Shown here: positions 42,045-51,413 of the stretch, in pieces | Layout of the letters: every line of letters starts with the position of its first letter | Position numbering within the stretch: position 1 is the first letter of the stretch | Assembly: GCF_029892565.1 (NCBI RefSeq) | Contig: NZ_JARXVH010000014.1 | Coordinates: 213,366-277,365, forward strand | Direction of reading: 5' to 3' | DNA: 64,000 nt | DNA from: Streptomyces pseudovenezuelae | GTDB lineage: Bacteria; Actinomycetota; Actinomycetes; Streptomycetales; Streptomycetaceae | Translations under genes and position numbers: made by a program | Notes under the pieces: generated by a model | The model's database searches: none | What the model was told of the DNA's origin: nothing | The model's input: only the letters and a program-made list of their open reading frames with translations

Positions 42045-43448
42045 TCAGGGCGCACGGCGCCAGGTCTCCGCGAGGTCGCCCCACAGGTACGCGGCGGTTT
42101 CGACGCCCTTGCGGAGCAGGTCGAGCTCGACCTTCTCGTTCGGTGCGTGCCAGCCGTCGGAGGGGACGGAGATGCCCAGGAAGAGCACGGGTGCGCCGAG
42201 GACTTCCTGGAGGTCGGCTGCCGGTCCGGAGCCGCCCTCGCGGGTGAAGCGCACGGGTTTCTCGAAGGCGCGGCCCATCGCGCGGGCGACGGACTGCAGG
42301 GCGGGGTGGTCCAGCGGTGTCAGGCACGGGCGCGTGGCGGCGCCGAAGACGATGTCGTGCCGGATCCCCGCGGGCAGTTGCTCGGCGACCCAGGCGCGGA
42401 CGGCTTTCTCGATGTGGTCGGGGTCCTGTCCCGCGACCAGGCGGAAGGAGAGCTTCACCATGGCCGAGGACGGGATGATCGTCTTGCTGCCAGGGCCCTG
42501 GTAGCCGCCTCCGATGCCGTTGACCTCGGCGGTGGGGCGGGCCCAGACGCGCTCCAGGGTGGTGTGGCCGTCCTCGCCGTGGGTGGCGTGCGACTTGGCG
42601 GTGCGCAGCCACTCCGTCTCGTCGAAGGGCAGCTCGGCGAAGAGTTCGCGCTCACGGTCGGCGAGCTCGACTATGCCGTCGTAGAAGCCGGGGATCGCCA
42701 CGCGTGCGTGCTCGTCGTGGAGGGCGGCGACCAGGCGGGCGACGGCGGTGGCCGGGTTGGGCACAGCGCCGCCGAAGGAGCCGGAGTGGATGTCCTGGTC
42801 GGGGCCCTGCAGCCGGATCTCGCACTCGGCGAGGCCGCGCATGCCGGTGCACACCGTGGGGGTGTCCTCGGACCACATGCCGGTGTCGGAGACGATCACG
42901 GCGTCGGCGGCGAGCCGGTCCGCGTGCTCCTCGATGAGGGCGCGGAAGTGCGGGGAGCCGGACTCCTCCTCCCCCTCGATCAGAAGTTTCAGGTTGACCG
43001 CAGGGGCGGTACGGCCCGTGGCGGCGAGGTGGGCGCGGACGCCGAGTGTGTGGAAGAACACCTGGCCCTTGTCGTCGGCCGCACCGCGCGCGTAGAGGCG
43101 GTTGTCCCGGACGACGGGCTCGAAGGGCTCGCTGTCCCAGCCGTCCTCGCGGGCGGCCGGCTGCACGTCGTGATGGCCGTAGACGAGAACCGTGGGCGCC
43201 CCGGGGTTGTCGGAGGGCCACTCGGCGAAGACGGCGGGGGCGCCCGACGTCTGCCAGGCCTCGGTGGTCGGGAAGCCGGTCTCCTTGAGCTTGGCGGCGA
43301 GCCAGTCGGCGCTTTTGCGGACATCGGGCGCGTGGTCGGGCTGGGCCGACACGGACGGGATGCGCAGCCACTCGGCGAGTTCGTCGAGGAAGGCGGCGCT
43401 GTGCTCCTCGATGTACGTACGGACGGCGCTGTCCGGGGTCTGGCTCAT
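42045..43448 (-). CDS. M20-family dipeptidase
   Basis: 467 residues. Metal-binding elements VYGHHDVQP, YARGAADDKGQ and the catalytic LIEGEEESGS are intact; the inserted dimerisation (lid) domain spans about 195-370. Homologues are di- or tripeptidases, and related proteins cleave cysteinyl-glycine; the substrate here is not defined. Start ATG 43448, soluble, no signal peptide. Lies between nudC and adnB on the same strand. Confidence 0.9.
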   Translation of the reverse strand: MSQTPDSAVRTYIEEHSAAFLDELAEWLRIPSVSAQPDHAPDVRKSADWLAAKLKETGFPTTEAWQTSGAPAVFAEWPSDNPGAPTVLVYGHHDVQPAAREDGWDSEPFEPVVRDNRLYARGAADDKGQVFFHTLGVRAHLAATGRTAPAVNLKLLIEGEEESGSPHFRALIEEHADRLAADAVIVSDTGMWSEDTPTVCTGMRGLAECEIRLQGPDQDIHSGSFGGAVPNPATAVARLVAALHDEHARVAIPGFYDGIVELADRERELFAELPFDETEWLRTAKSHATHGEDGHTTLERVWARPTAEVNGIGGGYQGPGSKTIIPSSAMVKLSFRLVAGQDPDHIEKAVRAWVAEQLPAGIRHDIVFGAATRPCLTPLDHPALQSVARAMGRAFEKPVRFTREGGSGPAADLQEVLGAPVLFLGISVPSDGWHAPNEKVELDLLRKGVETAAYLWGDLAETWRRAP

Positions 43449-43458
43449 GGTCACGAGC

Positions 43459-46400
43459 CTATCGGCCCGCACCGACATCCTCGGTGGGCGGTTCCTCACA
43501 GTTTGCTTGCCCGCCCGGCTCCTCCAGCAGCAGCCGTTCCAGGGCGGCCCGGTCCGGCAACTCCTCGGGGCGTACGACTTCACCGCCGCGCACGTACAGG
43601 AACGCGGCGCCGACCGACTCCAGCGGTACACCCCGCTGCTCGGCCCAGGCGAGCCGGTAAAGGGCGAGCTGGAGAGGATCGGCTGTGCGGCTGCGGTTGG
43701 TCTTCCAGTCGACGATCTCGTACGTCGCCCCGTCGCCGTCGCCCTCTTTGTAGACGGCGTCGATGCGCCCGCGGACCACCCGGCCGGCGATGGCCAGCTG
43801 GAAGGGGGCCTCCACGCGGTAGGGCGTGCGGTGGGCGTACTCGGTGCGTTCGAAGGCGTCCTTGAGGGCCTCCAGGTCGCGTTCGTCGGCGATCTCGGCC
43901 TCGCTGCCGGGCAGGTCGTCCGGCTCCAGCATGGGCAGCGTCAACGCCTCGAAGCGGGCCTCCACCCATGCGTGGAACCGGGTGCCTCGGCGCGCGGCGG
44001 GTTGTGGGGGGCGCGGCATGGGGCGCGCGAGTTCCCGCGCGAAACCGTCCGGGTCGGCGGCCAGGCTCAGTACCTGGGACGCGGTGAGCGACGCGGGCAG
44101 GGGGACGTCGGTGACGGCCTCGCGGGCGCGCAGGAGCTCTCCGGTCAGGGCGTCGAGGTCACGGTCCCAGGAGGCGATGGCGCGGGCCTCTTCGGAGGTG
44201 AGGCGGGGACGGCGGGGGGTGACGCGACTGTGCTCCGGGCTGACGCGGGTGTGCTCCGGAGGGACGCGGGTGTGCTCGACGCGGTCGGAGGCCGCGGCCT
44301 GACTGCTGTCCGGGGCGCTCGCCTGATGAGGGACGGCCGGGCGGTCCGGAGACCAGGAGTCCCAGTCGGTCGGCTCCTCGTCGGCCAGGAAGGCCTCGCC
44401 CTCGGCGCCCGTGTGCTCGGCGCCGTACTCCTCGCCGTCCGGGTCGGGCGGTCCGTCGTAGCTCTCGTACGGGTCGTCGTCCGGTGGCGGAGGCCAGTCC
44501 GGGTCGCCGTGGTCGTCCGGGTCGTGCGTGGCCGCCGGGTGGCCGTCCTCGTGGGAGGCGAGGTCCTCCAGGTGGGCCAGGACGGTCTCGGCGGCGGCCC
44601 GGCGGCGGGCGAGGGACGCGTCGTCGAGAGGCAGGGGCCACACCTGGTCGGCGCCCTCCAGGTGCAGGGCGGGGTTCTCCTCGTCCTCGGCGGGCTCGTC
44701 GGCCCAGGCCTCGATCTCGCCGAAGCCGGCCGCGCAGTGCTCGTACAGGTCCTGGAGGAAGTCGGAGGGTCCGCGCGGCTTCTTCTGGCTGGGGCCCCAC
44801 CAGTGGCCGGAGCCCAGGAGCAAGGAGCGGGGGCGGGTGAAGGTGACATAGCCGAGGCGGAGTTCCTCGGTGTGCTGGTGCTCCTTCATGGCCTCCTGGA
44901 AGGCCTTCAGGCTTCGGGAGGTCCAGCCCTCGATGTCGGGCAGGGTGTCGGCGTCGCCGCGCAGTTCGTGCGGGAGCACCTTGCCCTGGGCGGTCCACTT
45001 CTCGCGGCCCCGGGTGCTGGGGAAGCTGTCGGTGACCAGGCCCGGGACGGCTACGACGTCCCACTCCAGGCCCTTGGACTTGTGCGCGGTGAGCACCTTG
45101 ACGGTGTTCTCGCCGCCGGGGAGGGCGTTGTCGAGGCCCTTCTCGTACTGGGCGGCGGTGCGCAGGAAGGCGAGGAAGGCGAGCAGGGTGGCCTCGCCGT
45201 CGCCCGCCGCGAACGAGGCGGCGACATCCAGGAAGTTCGACAGGGTCTCCCGGCGTCGGGCGGCCAGCGCGTGCGGGGACGCCGACAGCTCCACCTCCAG
45301 ACCGGTGACGGCGAGGACGCGGTGCAGGACGTCCATCAGCGGGTCGGCCAACGAGCGGCGCAGGTCGCGCAGTTCGGCGGCGAGGCGGGCGAAGCGCACG
45401 CGCGCGTCCGGCGAGAAGGGCAGCCCGTCGTCGTCCCGCTCGGCGTCGAGCGGCGTCTCCAGGAAGGTGTCCAGGGCGTCTGCGAGCGATATCACCTCGG
45501 ACGGGTCGACCCCCTCGACGGCCTCGGCGAGCCGGCGGTCCCGGTCGTCGCCGGCGTCCACGCGTGCGTGCGCCACGAGGAACCGGGCGCGGCGCCCCAG
45601 AAGGGCGAGGTCGCGCGGGCCGATGCGCCAGCGGGGGCCGGTCAGCAGGCGGACCAGGGAGGCGTTGGCGCCGGGGTCCTGGAGTACTTCGCAGACGGCG
45701 ACGAGGTCGGCGATCTCGGGCAGGTGCAGCAGCCCGGACAGGCCGACCACCTCGACGGGCACGTCCCGGGCGACGAGCGCGCCCTGGATCTGCGCGAAGT
45801 CGGTCGCGGTGCGGCACAGGACGGCGATCTCGCCGGGCGCCTCGCCGGTACGGACGAGGTGGGCGATCGAGTCGGCGAGCCAGTCCATCTCCTCGGCGTG
45901 GGTGGGCAGCAGCGCGCAGCGCACCATGCCGTCGCGTTCGGCACCGGGGGCCGGGCGGAGGGCCTCCACGCCCGCGTGCATGGCGCGCAGGGGCTCGGCG
46001 AGGCCGTTGGCCAGGTCGAGGAGGCGGCCGCCGCTGCGGCGGTTCTCGCTGAGCGACTGGCGGGTGGCGAGGCGGCCGTCGGGGTGCGCGAAGTGCTCGG
46101 GGAAGTCGTCGAGGTTGGCGACGGAGGCGCCGCGCCAGCCGTAGATCGCCTGGCAGGGGTCGCCGACCGCGGTCACCGGGTGGCCGGTGCCGCCGCCGAA
46201 CAGCCCGGCCAGCAGGATGCGCTGGGCCACCGAGGTGTCCTGGTACTCGTCGAGGAGGACCACCCGGAACTCCTCGCGCATGATCCGGCCCACCTCGGGG
46301 ATCCCCGAGAGCCGCGCGGACAGGGCGATCTGGTCGCCGAAGTCGAGCAGGTCGCGCTCGCGTTTGGCGGCCCGGTAGCGGACGACCAGGTCGGCGAGTT

Positions 46401-47058
46401 CGCTGCGCGCGGCGGCCGCCTCGGGGACCTTGCGCAGGTCGGCGTTGGTGAGCTTGACGCCCTCCAGGGACCGCAGCAGTCCGGCGTCGTACGCGCGCAG
46501 GGCCTCGGGCCGTACGAGGTGTTCGGCGAGTTCGGCGTCGAGCGCGAGCAGGTCGCTGACCAGGTCGGCGAAGGAGCGGGTGAGCGCCGGATAGGGGCCC
46601 GGGGCCTCGCGCAGCACGCGCGCGGCGAGCTGGAAGCGGGTGGCGTCGGCGAGCAGGCGGGAGGTCGGCTCCAGCCCTATGCGCAGGCCGTGGTCGGTCA
46701 GGAGGCGGCCGGCGAAGGCGTGGTACGTCGAGATCACCGGCTCGCCCGGCGGGTTGTCCGGGTCGATGACGTCGGGGTCGGTGACGCCCGCCTTGATGAG
46801 CGCCTTGCGGACGCGCTCGGCGAGTTCGCCGGCGGCCTTGTTGGTGAACGTGAGCCCGAGGACCTGCTCGGGGGCGACCTGGCCGGTGCCGACCAGCCAC
46901 ACCACGCGGGCCGCCATCACCGTCGTCTTGCCCGAGCCGGCTCCGGCCACGATCACCTGCGGGGCGGGCGGCGCGACGATGCAGGCCGTCTGCTCCGGGG
47001 TGAAGGGGATGCCGAGGAGCTCCTTGAGCTGATCGGGATCGGTGATACGGGCGGGCAT
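43459..47058 (-). CDS. adnB: AdnB: SF1A helicase-nuclease subunit
   Basis: 1199 residues: N-terminal UvrD-like motor (Walker A GAGSGKTTVM, LTFTNKAAGE, VVLLDEYQDTS, DPCQAIYGWRG, AHKSKGLEW) and a C-terminal PD-(D/E)XK nuclease (GRIDAVY, YEIVDWKTN, QLALYRLAWA). A charged, low-complexity linker with repeated HTRV-type units lies at about 900-960. With AdnA it forms the actinobacterial double-strand-break resection motor. Start at ATG 47058 (PARITDPDQLKE); no good ribosome-binding site is visible. It follows adnA after 105 nt. Confidence 0.92.
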   Translation of the reverse strand: MPARITDPDQLKELLGIPFTPEQTACIVAPPAPQVIVAGAGSGKTTVMAARVVWLVGTGQVAPEQVLGLTFTNKAAGELAERVRKALIKAGVTDPDVIDPDNPPGEPVISTYHAFAGRLLTDHGLRIGLEPTSRLLADATRFQLAARVLREAPGPYPALTRSFADLVSDLLALDAELAEHLVRPEALRAYDAGLLRSLEGVKLTNADLRKVPEAAAARSELADLVVRYRAAKRERDLLDFGDQIALSARLSGIPEVGRIMREEFRVVLLDEYQDTSVAQRILLAGLFGGGTGHPVTAVGDPCQAIYGWRGASVANLDDFPEHFAHPDGRLATRQSLSENRRSGGRLLDLANGLAEPLRAMHAGVEALRPAPGAERDGMVRCALLPTHAEEMDWLADSIAHLVRTGEAPGEIAVLCRTATDFAQIQGALVARDVPVEVVGLSGLLHLPEIADLVAVCEVLQDPGANASLVRLLTGPRWRIGPRDLALLGRRARFLVAHARVDAGDDRDRRLAEAVEGVDPSEVISLADALDTFLETPLDAERDDDGLPFSPDARVRFARLAAELRDLRRSLADPLMDVLHRVLAVTGLEVELSASPHALAARRRETLSNFLDVAASFAAGDGEATLLAFLAFLRTAAQYEKGLDNALPGGENTVKVLTAHKSKGLEWDVVAVPGLVTDSFPSTRGREKWTAQGKVLPHELRGDADTLPDIEGWTSRSLKAFQEAMKEHQHTEELRLGYVTFTRPRSLLLGSGHWWGPSQKKPRGPSDFLQDLYEHCAAGFGEIEAWADEPAEDEENPALHLEGADQVWPLPLDDASLARRRAAAETVLAHLEDLASHEDGHPAATHDPDDHGDPDWPPPPDDDPYESYDGPPDPDGEEYGAEHTGAEGEAFLADEEPTDWDSWSPDRPAVPHQASAPDSSQAAASDRVEHTRVPPEHTRVSPEHSRVTPRRPRLTSEEARAIASWDRDLDALTGELLRAREAVTDVPLPASLTASQVLSLAADPDGFARELARPMPRPPQPAARRGTRFHAWVEARFEALTLPMLEPDDLPGSEAEIADERDLEALKDAFERTEYAHRTPYRVEAPFQLAIAGRVVRGRIDAVYKEGDGDGATYEIVDWKTNRSRTADPLQLALYRLAWAEQRGVPLESVGAAFLYVRGGEVVRPEELPDRAALERLLLEEPGGQANCEEPPTEDVGAGR

Positions 47059-47163
47059 GTCGCAGAGGCTAGCGGCGCGCACTGACAGTGGCGGACGAAT
47101 CGCCCCTCGCTGCGGAAGAGACGCTGGTCAGCACGTGTGGTGCGACCGGTCACACAAGCGCCC

Positions 47164-50100
47164 TCACTCCACCACGTGCCGCCCCTCGGGCTGCGCGCTG
47201 CACGACGCCCGGAACGCGCAGTGCGCGCAGTGCTGTCCGGCGGTCGGTGTGAACCGTTCGTCGAGGACCTTGCCGGCCGCGGTGGCGAGCAGGTCGCCCA
47301 CCCACTCCCCCTCCAGCGGTTCCTGCGCCTGCACCTTGGGCAGGGTCTCGCCGCCGTCGCGCTGGGCGGCACCCTGGCGCAGCTGCACGAGTTCGGCCCC
47401 GCCCGGCTCGGGCCGTACGCCGTCGAAGGCCTCGTCGACCGCTCCCTCGCGGACGGCGAGCTGGTAGACGGCGAGCTGCGGATGGTGGACGACCTCGGCC
47501 TTGCTGACGGCCTGTTTGCCGGTCTTGAAGTCGACGACGTACGCGCGGCCCTCGCCGTCCGCCTCGACGCGGTCCATCTGGCCGCGGATGCGTACCTCGT
47601 AGTCGCCCGCTCCGATGGTGACGTCGAAGTCGTGCTCGCTGGCCACGGGGGTGCGGCCGGTGCGGTCCATGACGTGCCACTTCAGGAAGCGTTCGAGCGC
47701 CACGCGCGCGTTCTCCTTCTCCTGCGCCGACTTCCAGGGCGCGTCGAAGGCGAGCGCGTTCCACACGGAGTCGAGGCGCTCCATGAGGACGGCGAGATCG
47801 GCCGGGGTGTGTCCGGAGGCGACCTCGTCGGCGAGGACGTGCACGACGTTGCCGAAGCCCTGGGCGACGGTGGCGGGCGCGTCGGCCTTCACCTCGCGGC
47901 CCAGGAACCACTGCAGGGCGCAGGTGTTGGCGAGCTGGTCGAGGGCGCTGCCGGAGAGCACGACGGGATGGTCGCGGTCGCGCAGCGGCACCTTGCTCTC
48001 GGTCGGCTCGTACATGCCCCACCAGCGGTAGGGGTGGGCCGACGGGACGAGCGGGCGGCCGTCCTCGTCGGCGAGCGCGGCGAGCCGGGCCAGCCGGTGG
48101 GCGGCGGCCTCCCTGAGGGTGTCCGACACACGCGGGTCGACGGTCGTGGCGCGCAGTTCGGCGACGAGTGCGGCGACGGACAGGGGGCGCCGCGGGCGAC
48201 CGGTGACGTCCTTGGGCTCGACGCCGAGTTCGTTGAGGAAGCGGGAGGGCTGGTCGCCGTCGTCGGCGGGGGCCTTCACCGCGGTGACGACGAGGCGTTC
48301 ACGCGCGCGTGTGGCGGCGACGTAGAAGAGGCGGCGTTCCTCGGCGAGCAGGGCTCCCGGGGTGAGCGGTTCGGCGAGTCCGTCGCGGCCGATGCGGTCG
48401 GCCTCCAGGAGGGAGCCGCGGCGGCGCAGGTCCGGCCACAGGCCCTCCTGGACGCCCGCGACGACGACCAGGCTCCACTGGAGGCCCTTGGAGCGGTGCG
48501 CGGTCATCAGGCGTACGGCGTCGGGGCGTACGGCACGCCGCGTGAGGGTGTCGGCGGCGATGTCCTCGGCGTCGATCTCCGCGAGGAAGTTGAGGGTGCC
48601 CCGGCCGCCGCTGCGCTCCTCCGCGCGGGCGGCGGTCGCGAACAGCGCGCACACGGCGTCGAGGTCGCGGTCGGCGTTGCGTCCGGCGGCGCCGCCGCGC
48701 CGCGCGGACCGCTCCAGGCGCGTGGGCCACGGGGTGCCCTCCCACAGGTCCCACAGCGCCTCCTCGGCGCTGCCACCGCCCGCCAGGCGCTCCCGGGCCT
48801 TGCGCAGCAGCGCGCCGAGGCGCTGGGCGCCCCGGGCGTACGCGGGGTCGTGCGCGACCAGGCGCTCGGGTTCGGCGAGCGCCCGCGCGAGCAGTACGTC
48901 CGACGGCGGCGGCAGCGCGTTGCCGGCGGCCCGCTCCTCGTCGCGCAGGGCCCGCCCGAGGCGGCGCAGGTCGGCGGCGTCCATGCCGGCGAGGGGGGAG
49001 GCGAGCAGGGTGAGGGCGGTCTCGGTGTCGAGCCAGGAGGTGTCCGACGACGGCTCGTAGGGAGGCTGCTGTGGCTCGTCGGAGGCGTCTTCAGAGGCAT
49101 CCTCCGAGACACGTACGTCATCGGCGTCCCCGTCCGAGTGCACGGGTGCCTCAGCGTCCGCGCCCCTCTCGGGACCCGCCGCCTCCGCCGTCGCCACTGC
49201 CCGCAGTGCCGTCAACAAAGGCGCGACCGCCGGTTCGTGGCGCAGGGCCAGGTCGTCGCCGTCGATGTCCAGGGGCACGCCGGCCGCGGTGAGCGCGCGG
49301 CGGACCGTCGGGATCGTGCGGGACCCGGCGCGCACGAGGACGGCCATCTCGCCCCAGGGGACGCCGTCCTCCAGGTGCGCCCGGCGCAGGATGTCGGCGA
49401 TGTTGTCGAGTTCCGTACCGGGCGTCGGATACGTGTACACCTCGACGCGGCCGCCGTCCCGGACCGGGGCGAGTTCGCGGTGGGCGCGGACCCTCTCCGC
49501 CGGGAGCCGGGTCAGCGGCATGCGCTGGGTGATCAGGCGGGTCGCGGTGAGCAGGCCGGCGCCGGAGCGGCGGGAGGTGCGCAGGACCTCGACGGGCGCC
49601 GGGCGGCCGTCCGCGCGCGGGAAGGCGTCCGGGAACTCCAGGATGCCGTTCACGTCGGCGCCTCGGAACGCGTAGATCGACTGGTCCGGGTCGCCGAAGG
49701 CGACGAGGGTGCGGCCGCCGCCGGCCAGGGCGTGCAGCAGCCGTACCTGCGCGGAATCGGTGTCCTGGTACTCGTCGACCAGGACGGTGTCGTAGCGCGC
49801 GGCCAGTTGTGCGGCGACCTCGGGGCGGCGGGCGAGGAGCACCGCGCGGTGGACCAGTTCCGCGTAGTCGAGCACGCCTTGGAGGTCGAGCACGTCGAGG
49901 TACTCGGCCAGGAAGGCGGCGGCGGCGCGCCAGTCGGGGCGGCCGATGCGGCGGGCGAAGGCGTCCAGGGCGCCCGCGTCCAGGCCGAGTTCACGGCTCC
50001 GGGCGAGGACCGCGCGGACCTCGTCGGCGAAGCCGCGGGTGGTCAGGCAGGCGCGCAGTTCGTCGGGCCAGCGCACGTGCGCGAGGCCGAGCCGCTCCAG

Positions 50101-50574
50101 GTCGGGCTGGCCGGCGAGCAGTTCGCGAACGGCGACGTCCTGTTCGGGGCCGGACAGCAGCCGCAGCGGCTCCACGAACAGGTCGGTGTCCTGGTGGGCG
50201 CGGACCAGGGCGTAGCAGAACGAGTGGAAGGTGGTCGCCTGGGGAGCGTGGACGGCTCCGGTACGGGTCGCCATGCGGTCGCGCAGTTCGACGGCCGCCT
50301 TGCGGCTGAACGTCAGCACCAGGATGCGTCCGGGGTCGGCGCCGCGGGCGATCCGGGCGGCCACCGACTCGACGAGCGTGGTGGTCTTCCCGGTGCCCGG
50401 TCCGGCGAGGACCAGCAGCGGCCCGGCCCTGTGGTCAACCACCGCGCTCTGTGGCGCGTCCAGACGAGGGGGAGCCGGTCGGTCCGGTGGGGTACGCACC
50501 AGTCGGTAAGCGCCACGGTCCCCCTGACGCACCTGGGGGTGCGCCAGGCGCCTGGTGGAGGAAGAGGAGCTCAC
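47164..50574 (-). CDS. adnA: AdnA: SF1A helicase-nuclease subunit with iron-sulfur cysteines
   Basis: 1136 residues from GTG 50574. Motor: Walker A GPGTGKTTTL, LTFSRKAAVELRDRM, VLVDEYQDTDSAQVRLLHAL, GDPDQSIYAFRG, LMTAHRSKGLQW. Nuclease: IRGQMDRVEADGE, YVVDFKTGKQ, HPQLAVYQL. A first cysteine (NTCALQWF) and a final CAHCAFRASC supply the four-cysteine cluster of AddB/AdnA-type nucleases. The order adnA-adnB matches Rv3202c-Rv3201c. An in-frame ATG 42 nt earlier is an alternative start. It processes broken DNA ends. Confidence 0.92.
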   Translation of the reverse strand: MSSSSSTRRLAHPQVRQGDRGAYRLVRTPPDRPAPPRLDAPQSAVVDHRAGPLLVLAGPGTGKTTTLVESVAARIARGADPGRILVLTFSRKAAVELRDRMATRTGAVHAPQATTFHSFCYALVRAHQDTDLFVEPLRLLSGPEQDVAVRELLAGQPDLERLGLAHVRWPDELRACLTTRGFADEVRAVLARSRELGLDAGALDAFARRIGRPDWRAAAAFLAEYLDVLDLQGVLDYAELVHRAVLLARRPEVAAQLAARYDTVLVDEYQDTDSAQVRLLHALAGGGRTLVAFGDPDQSIYAFRGADVNGILEFPDAFPRADGRPAPVEVLRTSRRSGAGLLTATRLITQRMPLTRLPAERVRAHRELAPVRDGGRVEVYTYPTPGTELDNIADILRRAHLEDGVPWGEMAVLVRAGSRTIPTVRRALTAAGVPLDIDGDDLALRHEPAVAPLLTALRAVATAEAAGPERGADAEAPVHSDGDADDVRVSEDASEDASDEPQQPPYEPSSDTSWLDTETALTLLASPLAGMDAADLRRLGRALRDEERAAGNALPPPSDVLLARALAEPERLVAHDPAYARGAQRLGALLRKARERLAGGGSAEEALWDLWEGTPWPTRLERSARRGGAAGRNADRDLDAVCALFATAARAEERSGGRGTLNFLAEIDAEDIAADTLTRRAVRPDAVRLMTAHRSKGLQWSLVVVAGVQEGLWPDLRRRGSLLEADRIGRDGLAEPLTPGALLAEERRLFYVAATRARERLVVTAVKAPADDGDQPSRFLNELGVEPKDVTGRPRRPLSVAALVAELRATTVDPRVSDTLREAAAHRLARLAALADEDGRPLVPSAHPYRWWGMYEPTESKVPLRDRDHPVVLSGSALDQLANTCALQWFLGREVKADAPATVAQGFGNVVHVLADEVASGHTPADLAVLMERLDSVWNALAFDAPWKSAQEKENARVALERFLKWHVMDRTGRTPVASEHDFDVTIGAGDYEVRIRGQMDRVEADGEGRAYVVDFKTGKQAVSKAEVVHHPQLAVYQLAVREGAVDEAFDGVRPEPGGAELVQLRQGAAQRDGGETLPKVQAQEPLEGEWVGDLLATAAGKVLDERFTPTAGQHCAHCAFRASCSAQPEGRHVVE

Positions 50575-50840
50575 GTGGTTCGCCGGTCCTGGTGGTTGTG
50601 CTGGTTGTCGGGCCACCGCGCGTGCCGGGCGGTGATCGCGGGGTGAGCGGGACGCGTGCAGCCGACGCTACGCCGACGGATTCCATGGAAGCAGCGCTTC
50701 CGCTTCTTCCCACAAGACGCTCACGGCACGCGGGTCACGTGCGCCCCCTCCCCCTCGAACGTACGTCATGCCACGGACGTGCCCTCGTTCCCCCGTACGG
50801 AGCACGCGGCGCACCCGGGGGCCGCGTATGGCGGAAGCTG

Positions 50841-51227
50841 TCAGGTGTGACCGTCCGCGCGCTCGCCGCCGTCCCACCGCGCCCGCCTCATGTCGACGCG
50901 CGGCAGATGACCCTCCGCGGCCCTGCTCGCCTCCTTCAGAGGTGTGCCCTCCGACCGGTAGTGGCCGAGGGCCTGCAGTTCGTGGCCCGGCAGCAGGACG
51001 CCGTCCGCGCGCATGACGCGCCACCACGGAACGGCACTCCCGTAGAGGGCCATCACCCGGCCGACCTGCCGGGGTCCGCCCTCCTCCAGCCACTCGGCCA
51101 CGTCTCCGTACGTCATGACACGCCCGGGCGGAATCAGTTCGGTGACCTCAAGGACGCGCTCGGCGTACTCCGGCAGCGCGTCCGGGGGCTCCGGGTGGAC
51201 GTCCCGCGGCAGGCTCTCCTCGCTCAT
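50841..51227 (-). CDS. Alkyltransferase-like protein (ATL), MGMT fold without the acceptor cysteine
   Basis: 128 residues. The DNA-binding winged helix is MGMT-like (IPPGRVMTYGDVAEWL, RQVGRVMALYG), but where MGMT has PCHR this protein has PWWRV, so it cannot accept an alkyl group. ATL proteins bind O6-alkylguanine and pass the lesion to nucleotide excision repair. Start ATG 51227. The same gene position occurs in M. tuberculosis (Rv3204). The 266 nt between it and adnA hold no gene I can see. Confidence 0.92.
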   Translation of the reverse strand: MSEESLPRDVHPEPPDALPEYAERVLEVTELIPPGRVMTYGDVAEWLEEGGPRQVGRVMALYGSAVPWWRVMRADGVLLPGHELQALGHYRSEGTPLKEASRAAEGHLPRVDMRRARWDGGERADGHT

Positions 51228-51413
51228 CCGGCCCATCCTGCACCACGCCACCGACAATGCGACGGGCCCGCGACCGCGGGTGTCCCTCGCCCCGAGGCGG
51301 CGCATCGGGCAGACTGTGCGCCCCCGCATTTGCACCCTGATGCCCCCGTGTGTCGGTGGGGCATGCCACCATCATGCGGGCGGTGACCGGTGATACGAGA
51401 TCAAGAAGAGACG

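Noticed and set aside
43192..47085. Very long plus-strand open frame antisense to adnB (and a similar one antisense to adnA)
   Set aside because: Its translation is a repetitive Gly/Val/Arg/Leu mixture without domains, while the opposite strand carries all helicase and nuclease motifs; long antisense frames are common at this GC content.
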